The position numbers and the translations under genes were made by a program. A stretch of 64,000 nucleotides of DNA from Akkermansia sp. (lineage in GTDB: Bacteria; Verrucomicrobiota; Verrucomicrobiia; Verrucomicrobiales; Akkermansiaceae): positions 42,440 to 106,439 of the forward strand of contig JAFVIC010000015.1 of NCBI GenBank assembly GCA_017477935.1. The letters run 5' to 3'. The notes below the pieces were generated by a model that saw only the letters and a list, made by a program, of their open reading frames with translations, was not told the DNA's origin and searched no databases. Positions 7,429 through 15,470 of the stretch are shown piece after piece; the first letter of the stretch is position 1, and every line of letters begins with the position of its first letter.

Positions 7429-8298
7429 ATGCGGCGTACCCTTGCCTCAGCCATCGCGACAGCCCTCTGCCTGAGTGCAGTGCAGGGGGCTGAGCCGCAG
7501 AATGCCATGCCGCCGGCGCTCATCGAGGCTATTGCCGGGCATGAGCCCTACCATTCGCTTGTGGAGTTGGGCCTGCCGCTCATCAATACTACGGCCGAGG
7601 TCGAGGCTTTGCCTGCTGACCTGCGCCGCAGGCGCTCCACCGGCATAAAACTTGCCCTGCTGGGGCAGATGGTGCAGGCGCGTGCGGAGCGCCACCGTAT
7701 TACTGAGGAAAACTACGCTGCTACGGCTCGCAGAGCCCGGGAGCTGGGGGCTCCGGCCTCCTTCGCTCTCTACATGAAGTTGTTGGCAGATGGGCAGCTC
7801 AGCTCGCGAGAGCGCTACACCGTGCGCGAGGCTCTCAACTGCCTTTACCGTGATTACCGGGTGAATGTGCTGGGGCTGCGTCTTTTTGTTGAGACCTCGG
7901 ACCTGGATGACGCCGACTTGCTGGCGATGGGCGATTGGCTGCCGGTTGCTGCGCTCTTTAATCTGGCAAAGCCCGGGGATGTCACGGAGCCGGAACTTGC
8001 GCAGCAATACGGAGAGCAGGGCGTGCTCACCACGGAACTGGCGGCTGTATATGCCGCCATACAGAGTCCGGAGCAGGCGGAAAGCGCCGTGGCACAACTG
8101 CTGCCCCTGCTGCAGCGCTATGCGGCCACCCTGCCGCTGCGCGAACTCGCATCACCCGCGCAATTACAGCAGTTGCAAGCTCGCTATGGGCTGCTGTACG
8201 GGGCTGTACCCCAACTCAATGCCCAGCGGGAGCGTGTGCGCCGGGCGAATTATTATGATTCCGTAAAACTGCGAATCATTGATACCCTGCTGAACTGA
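7429..8298 (+). CDS. Secreted protein of unknown function
   Basis: A 289-residue protein. Residues 1-20 form a signal peptide (RR-containing N-region, hydrophobic core, cleavage near AVQGA). The mature part is strongly helical, rich in Ala, Leu, Glu and Arg, with many ALxxR-type heptads, suggesting an all-alpha or repeat-helix periplasmic protein. I recognise no catalytic motif. It begins 7 nt after tyrS with no Shine-Dalgarno, so it is probably co-transcribed with tyrS; a functional link to translation is not implied. Real coding is supported by full-length openness and codon use like its neighbours. Confidence 0.6.
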   Translation: MRRTLASAIATALCLSAVQGAEPQNAMPPALIEAIAGHEPYHSLVELGLPLINTTAEVEALPADLRRRRSTGIKLALLGQMVQARAERHRITEENYAATARRARELGAPASFALYMKLLADGQLSSRERYTVREALNCLYRDYRVNVLGLRLFVETSDLDDADLLAMGDWLPVAALFNLAKPGDVTEPELAQQYGEQGVLTTELAAVYAAIQSPEQAESAVAQLLPLLQRYAATLPLRELASPAQLQQLQARYGLLYGAVPQLNAQRERVRRANYYDSVKLRIIDTLLN

Positions 8299-8401
8299 GA
8301 CTAACAGAAAGCGGCTGATTGGTGTGGCGCGCGGCTTTTATGGCCCCAGCCCCCCTCTTTTCTTCTTGCTTTTCCGGCGTTTTTATGGTAAAGGTGTCAG
8401 C

Positions 8402-10435
8402 ATGTTTACGCGAGCTCTTATGTGGTTGTGCTGTGTGCTGGGGCTGGTATGCAGCCCGGTTACCAACGGCGTGGAAAAAGCATGGACATCTCCGCATAGC
8501 CTGGAGTGTGAGGCTACGGCACCGGTGGCCCTCATACCGTTCCCCCAGCAGGTGAAGTGGGAGAGCGGTTCGCTGAATGTGGAGGGCAAGGAACCCCGAC
8601 TCACGGGGGCTGTGAATGCGATGCTCCGCACCGCGCTGGCTGATTACCAGGCCGGTCGCCGACAGGGCAATGGCATATTGCCCGTACAGTGCAAGTTGAA
8701 GCAGGATGCGCTGCCGCCCGAGCGGGCTGCCGAAGGTTATCGACTGCGTATCGGCAAAGGTGGCGTGCGGCTCACTGCGGCGACCCCGGCCGGCTTGCTC
8801 AATGGTTTTCAGACCCTGCGCCAGATGCTGACCACCGCTCAGGGCAAGCTGCCTTACTGCGAAATCACTGACTGGCCTGCCTTCCGCTACCGTGGTTATA
8901 TGCAGGACTGCGGTCGCAATTTCCGCAGCGTGGAACGCCTGAAAAAAGAGCTTGCTCTTGCGGCCCAGCTGAAGGTTAACCTGTTCCACTGGCACATGAC
9001 GGATTACCCTGCTTGGCATGTGGAGTGCAAGAGCTACCCCCGGCTCAATGCCCCGCAGCACCGCACGCGTGATAAAAACGACACCTACACTTACGAGCAG
9101 ATTCGCGAGGTGTTTGCCTACGCCGCAGAGCGCGGAATCACCATCATTCCCGAGCTTGATATGCCCGGTCACAGTGCCTACTTCGAGCGCGCTTTCGGCT
9201 TTAAGATGCACACCCCGCAGGGCATGAAGATTGTCGGCGAACTGCTCGATGAGTTCTGCCGCGAGGTTCCCGCGGACATCTGCCCCATCATCCACTTCGG
9301 CGCGGACGAAGTACGTATACCGAATGCCGCGGAGTTCGTGGATTTCGTGACGAAAAAACTCCAGAGCCATGGCCGTACCCCCATGCAGTGGGCCAGCAGC
9401 CGTGACCTGCCCGTCGGTGAGCATTCCATCGAGCAGCGGTGGGGTGAGGGTGCTGACATGGTGGCCAAATCCATTCCCGCAGGGCGAATCAAACGCCGTG
9501 CATTCGATTCCACCATGGGCTATGCCAATCTGCTGGATCCCGCGCTGCTGGTGCGCCGTTATTTCTTCATGCGCCCCTGCGGCTCGGCCGAGGGCGATGA
9601 GAAAAAACTCGGCTCCATCATCTGTATATGGCCTGACGGCAAGGTTGACAACAAGGAGTATATACCCGGCATGTGCGCCATGTGGCCCGCTATGATGGCC
9701 ATGGCTGAGCGTGCCTGGAAAGGCGGTGGCGCTGATGGTGACCACCTGCCGCTCGATATGCCCGCCGCCACGACGGAGGCCGGGCGTGCCTATGCCCTCT
9801 TTGAACAGCGCATGCAGCGCCTGCGCAACGCTCAGTTCGAGGGCGAGTCCTTCCCCGTATGGCCGGAATCTGCCGTAAAATGGCAACTTATCGGGCCGGT
9901 GGCCACGGCCGATAGTGCGAAGTACAGAGATGACGTGATTGCCGGTCGTGCAGCCAAGGGGCTTGCGGCGCGCAGCGCCTATGGTGCCAACCTTTACTTC
10001 CGCACACGTCCCGACACCGGTTACCTGGGTATGTTCACCAAGGTTCGCCCCGGCCACACGGTGTGGGCGGTCACGACCATACATGCCGACAAGGCCGGCA
10101 AACAGAAGTTTATGGTAGGCTTCGATGCTCCCGCTCGTTCCAACCGCCGCTGGTCCGGTGTGCCGCAGAACCGCACCTGGTCACAGACCGGTACTCGTAT
10201 ATGGCTCAATGGCAGTGAGTTGGAGAACCCTCGTACATATCGTCTGGCCGGGCAGAAGCGACACCCCGACAACGCCTGGAACTTCGAGGCTCCCCTCGAC
10301 CCCGAGGAAATCTGGTGGGTGCAGGACCCCATCGAAATCGAACTTCGTAAGGGCAATAATACCTTCGTTATCGAGCAACCCTACATCGGTGAATTCCAAT
10401 CCTGGGGTGTCTCCCTCATTCCGGTGAAGGAGTAA
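8402..10435 (+). CDS. Secreted beta-N-acetylhexosaminidase, GH20 family
   Basis: GH20 enzymes remove terminal GlcNAc or GalNAc from glycans such as host mucins or chitin oligomers, by substrate-assisted catalysis. This 677-residue protein has an N-terminal signal peptide and a GH20b-like alpha/beta domain (about 40-160). In the catalytic barrel FHWHMTDYPAW, IIPELDMPGHS and HFGADEV give the Asp302-Glu303 catalytic pair. A C-terminal beta-rich region (about 510-677) resembles an accessory sandwich domain. The start at 8402 gives a proper signal peptide; the frame is open to 8324, but that extension is not signal-like. Export makes a role in glycan foraging likely. Confidence 0.9.
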   Translation: MFTRALMWLCCVLGLVCSPVTNGVEKAWTSPHSLECEATAPVALIPFPQQVKWESGSLNVEGKEPRLTGAVNAMLRTALADYQAGRRQGNGILPVQCKLKQDALPPERAAEGYRLRIGKGGVRLTAATPAGLLNGFQTLRQMLTTAQGKLPYCEITDWPAFRYRGYMQDCGRNFRSVERLKKELALAAQLKVNLFHWHMTDYPAWHVECKSYPRLNAPQHRTRDKNDTYTYEQIREVFAYAAERGITIIPELDMPGHSAYFERAFGFKMHTPQGMKIVGELLDEFCREVPADICPIIHFGADEVRIPNAAEFVDFVTKKLQSHGRTPMQWASSRDLPVGEHSIEQRWGEGADMVAKSIPAGRIKRRAFDSTMGYANLLDPALLVRRYFFMRPCGSAEGDEKKLGSIICIWPDGKVDNKEYIPGMCAMWPAMMAMAERAWKGGGADGDHLPLDMPAATTEAGRAYALFEQRMQRLRNAQFEGESFPVWPESAVKWQLIGPVATADSAKYRDDVIAGRAAKGLAARSAYGANLYFRTRPDTGYLGMFTKVRPGHTVWAVTTIHADKAGKQKFMVGFDAPARSNRRWSGVPQNRTWSQTGTRIWLNGSELENPRTYRLAGQKRHPDNAWNFEAPLDPEEIWWVQDPIEIELRKGNNTFVIEQPYIGEFQSWGVSLIPVKE

Positions 10436-10475
10436 TCTATCAAATCCGCTTTTGTTCTGCGGCCGCACTTTGGTA

Positions 10476-10504
10476 TTGAAAGGGCGGCCGTTGAGGTTTA
10501 TAAT
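10476..10504 (+). promoter_or_regulatory. Leaderless promoter of the UGPase gene
   Basis: TTGAAA (10476-10481), 17 bp spacer, perfect TATAAT (10499-10504), then 6 nt to the ATG at 10511. The expected transcription start falls on or beside the ATG. Confidence 0.8.
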
Positions 10505-10510
10505 GGCCGC

Positions 10511-11842
10511 ATGAGCAGCTTTGATGCAATTGAGAACAAGATGCAGGCCGTGGGCCTGTCTGCCGCCGCTATCAATGCTTTCCGCCATAGTGTGCAGGTG
10601 CTGGAGAGCAAACAGAGCATGTTGATACCCGAGGGCGATATAGTGCCTGCCGAGGGGGTGGCTGCTTGGGAACAGCTGGTGGCAGTTACACCGGCGGCCG
10701 AGGCCGATTTGCTGGCGCAGTCTGTGCTCATCAAACTGAATGGCGGTCTGGGCACGAGCATGGGCTTGCAGAAGGCCAAGAGCCTGCTGGAGATTAAGCC
10801 GAGCGTGACTTTCCTGGATTTGATTGTGAGTCAGGTGAAGAGTTTGCGTGCTGCTGCCGGTTACCCGGTTAATTTGTTGCTCATGAACTCATTCTCCACC
10901 AGCGAAGACACAATGGCTCACCTCGCCCGCTATGCGGAGGACGGTTTTGCCGCTCCGGAGAAGGTGGAGATGATTCAGAACCGTGTGCCCAAGCTGTTGA
11001 CCGATACTCTGGCACCGGTGAGCTACCCGGCTAATCCTGAGCTGGAGTGGTGCCCGCCCGGTCACGGTGACATTTACCCGGCGCTGCTGGGCAGCGGGTG
11101 GCTCGATAAGTTGCTGGCCGCCGGTGTGAAGTATGCCTTTGTATCGAACTCCGACAACCTCGGCGCTCAGATGGATACGCGATTCCTGCGCTGGTTCGCC
11201 GAGAGCGGCGCACCCTTTGTGATGGAGGTCACCCGCCGTACCGAGGCTGATAAGAAGGGCGGTCACCTGGCTATGCGCGCGGCCGATGGGCAGCCCATTC
11301 TGCGCGAGATTGCCCAGTGCCCGGCGGAAGATGTACCTGCTTTCCAGGATATTGACAAACACCGCTATTTCAACACTAACAACCTCTGGATTCGCCTGGA
11401 TTCTCTGCGCGATTTCCTCGCGGTCAACAATGGCGTGTTGCCCCTGCCGGTTATCTGTAACCGCAAGACCGTCGACCCGCGAGATGCCGCCTCCCCGGCC
11501 GTTTATCAGCTCGAAACAGCTATGGGGGCAGCCATCCAGTGTTTCCCCGGCGCGCGCGCTGTGTGTGTGCCGCGCAGCCGTTTCTTCCCGGTCAAGACAT
11601 GCAGTGACCTGCTGCTGCTGCGCTCAGATGCCGTGGAAATCAGCTGCGACGGGCTTATGTCCCTCGCCCCCGAGTGCGGCGGTGTGGCTCCCCTTGTGCA
11701 ACTCGACAGCAAACTTTACAAGCTGGTGGATTCGCTCGACTCCCTCGGTGTACCCAGCTTGAAAAATGTGAAGAAACTCACCGTGACCGGGCCCCACTGT
11801 TTCGCAGACGGTGAGCCGCTCTCCGGCGAGGTAACCGTGTAA
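10511..11842 (+). CDS. UTP--glucose-1-phosphate uridylyltransferase (UDPGP family)
   Basis: Makes UDP-glucose (or a related UDP-sugar) from UTP and a sugar 1-phosphate. The protein has 443 residues and belongs to the UDPGP family best known from eukaryotes rather than to the bacterial GalU type. Signatures are LIKLNGGLGTSMG (nucleotide-binding loop), LLMNSFSTSEDT, FVSNSDNLGA (the metal-binding SDN) and FNTNNLWI. A final beta-helix-like C-terminal region is present. It is expressed from a strong leaderless promoter. The release-factor-like gene follows after 3 nt, so the two form an operon. Product may feed the surface polysaccharides encoded at 34-46 kb. Confidence 0.9.
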   Translation: MSSFDAIENKMQAVGLSAAAINAFRHSVQVLESKQSMLIPEGDIVPAEGVAAWEQLVAVTPAAEADLLAQSVLIKLNGGLGTSMGLQKAKSLLEIKPSVTFLDLIVSQVKSLRAAAGYPVNLLLMNSFSTSEDTMAHLARYAEDGFAAPEKVEMIQNRVPKLLTDTLAPVSYPANPELEWCPPGHGDIYPALLGSGWLDKLLAAGVKYAFVSNSDNLGAQMDTRFLRWFAESGAPFVMEVTRRTEADKKGGHLAMRAADGQPILREIAQCPAEDVPAFQDIDKHRYFNTNNLWIRLDSLRDFLAVNNGVLPLPVICNRKTVDPRDAASPAVYQLETAMGAAIQCFPGARAVCVPRSRFFPVKTCSDLLLLRSDAVEISCDGLMSLAPECGGVAPLVQLDSKLYKLVDSLDSLGVPSLKNVKKLTVTGPHCFADGEPLSGEVTV

Positions 11843-11845
11843 CTC

Positions 11846-12199
11846 ATGCCGGTTTCGCCACAGAAACGCAACGAGCTCCTCGAGCGCATGAAAGCGCTCG
11901 GGGTCGTTGAGCGCGATATCGAAGAAACCTTCGTGCGCGGCAGCGGCAAGGGCGGCCAGAAGGTCAACAAGACGAATAATTGCGTCTGCCTCGTGCACCG
12001 TCCTACAGGTCTCGTTATCAAATGCCACCGCGAGCGAGAGCGGGAGATTAACCGCTTTCTCGCGCGCCGCGCTCTCTGCGATGAGCTTGACCATCGCCTC
12101 AACGGCGCCCCCAGCCCTAAGCAGATGGAAGCCATGCGCGCTCGCAAGCGCGGCAGCCTGCAGAAAAATATCAGCATCGTGCAGCGCAAAAACGTGTGA
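11846..12199 (+). CDS. GGQ-domain peptide-release-factor-like protein (ribosome rescue type)
   Basis: A 117-residue single-domain protein with GSGKGGQKVNKTNN, the GGQ peptidyl-tRNA hydrolysis motif and its flanks, followed by a basic tail (ARKRGSLQKN). It lacks the codon-recognition domains of RF1/RF2, as in ArfB and the mitochondrial C12orf65 (mtRF-R) group, which release stalled peptides from ribosomes. The family also includes bacterial RF-like proteins of unknown specificity, so ribosome rescue is inference. It sits 3 nt behind the UDP-glucose pyrophosphorylase gene and is surely co-transcribed. The start ATG is the only one compatible with the fold. Confidence 0.85.
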   Translation: MPVSPQKRNELLERMKALGVVERDIEETFVRGSGKGGQKVNKTNNCVCLVHRPTGLVIKCHREREREINRFLARRALCDELDHRLNGAPSPKQMEAMRARKRGSLQKNISIVQRKNV

Positions 12200-12238
12200 A
12201 TGTTGAACGCGGGTGTGCCGCAATAACTCTAACCTGAG

Positions 12239-13042
12239 ATGAGTAGAGAATGTAAGCTTTGGGTTGGGGGTGTGCTTGTGTGCTGCTTGTTTGTCTGCCT
12301 TGCCGTGGCTGCCATGTGGCATGAGGGCCCCGGTAGCCCGGATGAAGTGTGGGCACGCATGTGGTGTTATCTGGCTGCTGCCGGGGCAGGGCTTCTGCTG
12401 CCGTGGCTTATTTCCCGGCGGGCGGTGTGGAGCACTCGCCTGGGGGCCGGGCTGGGGCTGGTGGCCGCGCTGGGGATGTTTGCCGTGGCTTGCGGAGATT
12501 GTGGCTCTGCCGATATTGAGATGCCGTGGGGGGCGGGGCAGGCTGTGTTTTTGTGGGGTAGTGTGGCCGGTTTTCTGGCGGCGGGGTTGTTGCCCTGCCT
12601 GCGCCGTCAGCTGAGGGGGGCTACTCTTGCAGAGCGTGCCGGTCTTCGCAGGGCAGGGCGTGTGCTGCTTGCTCTGGTGGCAGGGTTCGGGCTTTTTGTT
12701 TTACATACATTGGCCGGATTGATTCTGTCAATCTGTCGGGATGAATTCCATTGGTGGGAGTATCTGCTGCTGGTTCCCTTGTATATAGGCATGTTCATAC
12801 CGATACTATGGGGTCTGGCCGAACTGTTGCCGGTGGGGCGTTGGCAGCGTGCGTGTTTCCGTGTGTTCCTGTGGGGGCTGCTGCCCGGGTTGGGGGCTGC
12901 GGCCATTACCTATTTCCTGGAATGGAGAAGGCTTGCCGAACTTGAGCTTTTGTCTGTACGGGTTGCGGCTGCGCTTTTCCCCTTGCTTCTCGCGGTGCTC
13001 TGCCGGCACTACATTCGCTATAGAATACAGAATGAGGATTGA
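12239..13042 (+). CDS. Polytopic membrane protein of unknown function
   Basis: A 267-residue hydrophobic protein with roughly seven to eight predicted membrane helices; the first starts about residue 8 and the last ends near 258. No transporter or enzyme motif is recognisable. Short basic loops such as CLRRQLRG and RIQNED at the end favour a cytoplasmic C terminus. A possible -35 (TTGAAC at 12203-12208) lies upstream, but no convincing -10 box is spaced correctly, so the promoter is unsure. It follows the release-factor-like gene by 39 nt and could be read from that operon. Confidence 0.6.
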   Translation: MSRECKLWVGGVLVCCLFVCLAVAAMWHEGPGSPDEVWARMWCYLAAAGAGLLLPWLISRRAVWSTRLGAGLGLVAALGMFAVACGDCGSADIEMPWGAGQAVFLWGSVAGFLAAGLLPCLRRQLRGATLAERAGLRRAGRVLLALVAGFGLFVLHTLAGLILSICRDEFHWWEYLLLVPLYIGMFIPILWGLAELLPVGRWQRACFRVFLWGLLPGLGAAAITYFLEWRRLAELELLSVRVAAALFPLLLAVLCRHYIRYRIQNED

Positions 13043-13262
13043 AGTTAGCCCGCTTTGACCTCGGTATAATAGAAAGTCCACAAAAGCAGAAAACGCGCAA
13101 CAAAAATGCCCGCCGCGAATTCCGACGTCGAGAAATGCTGAGTTTTATGGCATGCGCTCTCTCGAAAATAATAAAAAACTTGCAGTAGCACACAATAAAT
13201 TTCCCTCTGAGAAACGTCTATCTATACGGTCAGGCGAGTCATCGTAATCGTTATCATAAACA
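13043..13262 (+). other. Intergenic region with a dispersed repeat copy
   Basis: No gene is seen here. 13086-13118 is nearly identical to 22902-22933 (one indel and two substitutions), containing AAACGCGCAA and ATGCCCGCCGCGA. The right part is AT-rich; TATCAT at 13252-13257 ends 5 nt before the ATG at 13263 and may be the -10 of the secreted-protein operon. Confidence 0.5.
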
Positions 13263-14438
13263 ATGAGCATGCAAACGTTTTTATATACAGCCATCATCGG
13301 TTCAGCACTTACTGCAATGAGTTTCGCAATAGCTCAGCAAAAAGAGCCTCTGCCCTATGTTGAGCAGCTCCATAAACAACAGGTTGAAGGACTGCTGAAG
13401 GCTACGGATACCCTGGCGGAGACAATCCGGATAGCAATCATTGCGCTGGATGGTATTGAGGATAAAGCCGGAGCGGATGCCGCAGCAGAGGCTGTGCTCG
13501 CCGTTATGCGGGAGCATGAAAACTTTCGCACCCATATACCGAAAGAAGTCTCTTTCAAACAACTCTGGAGCCACACTCCGCTATACGGCCACATAAGAAA
13601 AATGCCTGCAGCTCTCTACAACGAGTTGATACACAAAGAGCTCATCAACCTCTGCCATGGTTCGACCAAACTGGCTTTGGCCATTGCCGGCAGAAGCGGC
13701 GAGTTCAGCGATGAGCAGATGGCAGCCCCGCTCAGCGAGCAGGACTCCGCCACCCTCAGCCGGGTGGAAAAACAAGTTTTTGCCTGTATAAAGAAATTGT
13801 CCAACCAGCCACAACTGACAGATAGCTTTCTGGCAGAGGTAGAGGGCACTCAGGCAGGAGTAGAGCAGCTGCAGCAGACCCCGGCCGGCATTATGCACTG
13901 GTTAAGACTGAAAGCGCGCTATCGCAATGAAATCGACCAATTCCGTTCCTTTTACAGAAACGGCAAACTCATTGAACGCTTCATATTGCAACGCTCCACA
14001 TATATAGCAGACTTTTACAGCGATGATGCCCACCGTTACTTTTTTCAGTACTACAACGACGAGCTTCCCCGATACACCGAGGCACAGGCCATGCGCGAAA
14101 AGCTGTGGCAGCAAGCCGCCCCACGCCTGGCAGAGTTCCGCAAGGCTCACAGACTGGGCGGAGGCGATGGCTTAACACCCGATACGGCATTTGAATTGCC
14201 ACCCGATTTGCCGAGAAGCAAGCGCACGGAATACATCAACAACTTCGTGCGGGACGTATTCGGAGAAAAACACCTGACTCACACATCATATAGCTCCAAG
14301 ATACCCGTCACCACCCCGGGTAAATACCCCCTTGCCCTGCGAGTTCCCATCATCGTTGGCATGCTGCATGAATCGGGGTATGATTACTACTACCCCATTA
14401 TCATCACAAACGCCTACTTCTACATTTCCGGGAATTAA
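13263..14438 (+). CDS. Secreted protein of unknown function, first of a four-gene set
   Basis: A 391-residue protein with a signal peptide (hydrophobic core about residues 5-20, cleavage near SFAIA). The N-terminal half is helical with a heptad-like run (YVEQLHKQQVEGLLKATDT). The C-terminal part is beta-rich and Tyr-rich and ends in YFYISGN. I recognise no family. The next gene starts 4 nt after its stop, and the intergenic distances to the two after that are 20 and 2 nt, so 13263-19321 looks like one operon of exported proteins. TATCAT lies 5 nt upstream of the start, consistent with another nearly leaderless transcript. Confidence 0.6.
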   Translation: MSMQTFLYTAIIGSALTAMSFAIAQQKEPLPYVEQLHKQQVEGLLKATDTLAETIRIAIIALDGIEDKAGADAAAEAVLAVMREHENFRTHIPKEVSFKQLWSHTPLYGHIRKMPAALYNELIHKELINLCHGSTKLALAIAGRSGEFSDEQMAAPLSEQDSATLSRVEKQVFACIKKLSNQPQLTDSFLAEVEGTQAGVEQLQQTPAGIMHWLRLKARYRNEIDQFRSFYRNGKLIERFILQRSTYIADFYSDDAHRYFFQYYNDELPRYTEAQAMREKLWQQAAPRLAEFRKAHRLGGGDGLTPDTAFELPPDLPRSKRTEYINNFVRDVFGEKHLTHTSYSSKIPVTTPGKYPLALRVPIIVGMLHESGYDYYYPIIITNAYFYISGN

Positions 14439-14442
14439 GCTC

Positions 14443-15450
14443 ATGAAACACATCTTCTTTCCATTATTCACGTTATTACATCTGCTGCCCGGAGCTCTCG
14501 CTGCGGCAGAGGGTGCCTTTGCAACGGCGGCAGAGTTCGGCGTTCCCCGCCTGAACCTCGACCCGGTGCAATACTTTACCCCCTCCGAAGTGCGCACCTG
14601 GCCGCACGCCTTCATGAAACCGGAGACCGGGCGACTGGTGGGGCTCAATCCCTACAGCACCCCCCTGCACGGCATGCTGGAACGACCGGACGGTACAATT
14701 GTTACCACCGCGCTCATGATGACGGATGATGACGTCAAAGCCGTTGTGGACAAATGGAAGGCAGACAATCATATTGTCACACTATCTTTCTATTTACACA
14801 ACTACCGAATGGTTCGACTTCTGGCGGCTTACACCACGCCCAACAATGATACCATCTACGCACATACCGTATCCACACTTGGCGAGACCTACACCTTCCC
14901 CATTCCCAACCAAGAGGTATCAAGCTCCGTAGCAAACTCCTCCACCGGTACCTACTACTTGCGCCCCGAATCCCTCAAAACATTGCGCGAGGAAATTCAG
15001 CGCCTGAAGAACGCCCCCATACCGGACAGCCCGCTGCCCGTGGCCGAAAATACAAACGAGGCCGTACTCTACGTTCTGCGTCGGGCCGTAAGCATTGTGA
15101 TACTGCGGCTCAATCGACGAGGCAGCACGGCCGATTTGGCGTTCCGCGAACTCCTGAAAGATAAAAAACTTGTTTCCGCATGGGCCCAACGACACGTATT
15201 CCTCATAGCCTACGCGGATGATGACGGCCTGTACCACCCGGAGCTGCAAAATGAACTCAACAGCCTGGCATACCTACTGGAAGGGGCTGGCTTTAAAATA
15301 TTGCCGCCGGAAAAACCGTGTGACTTCCGAGGAGTAACCCTGTTCTACTACCCCGGCAGTAAAATACGGCCGCAGAAGCTCTACACGCGTGCGTGGCATC
15401 ACCCGCTGGACAAACCGCTTGAGCACGATGTTAACCTCTTTGTCAACTGA
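14443..15450 (+). CDS. Secreted protein of unknown function
   Basis: A 335-residue protein. The start at 14443 gives a clear signal peptide (MKHIFFPLF core, cleavage near GALAA); the frame is open further upstream, but that part overlaps the previous gene. Short recognisable themes are RLVGLNPYSTPLHGMLERPDGT, which resembles a beta-hairpin repeat, and a central helical segment with many charged residues. No enzyme motif is seen. It is the second gene of the secreted set, 4 nt after the first. Confidence 0.6.
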   Translation: MKHIFFPLFTLLHLLPGALAAAEGAFATAAEFGVPRLNLDPVQYFTPSEVRTWPHAFMKPETGRLVGLNPYSTPLHGMLERPDGTIVTTALMMTDDDVKAVVDKWKADNHIVTLSFYLHNYRMVRLLAAYTTPNNDTIYAHTVSTLGETYTFPIPNQEVSSSVANSSTGTYYLRPESLKTLREEIQRLKNAPIPDSPLPVAENTNEAVLYVLRRAVSIVILRLNRRGSTADLAFRELLKDKKLVSAWAQRHVFLIAYADDDGLYHPELQNELNSLAYLLEGAGFKILPPEKPCDFRGVTLFYYPGSKIRPQKLYTRAWHHPLDKPLEHDVNLFVN

Positions 15451-15470
15451 GACGCCTCGAACATAACGCC

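Noticed and set aside
8276..10084. Long open frame on the minus strand opposite the GH20 gene
   Set aside because: It mirrors a GC-rich true gene with a clear catalytic motif and signal peptide; its own translation has no recognisable features. The same holds for long antisense frames at 6126-7523, 36799-38082, 43167-44066 and 47385-48923.
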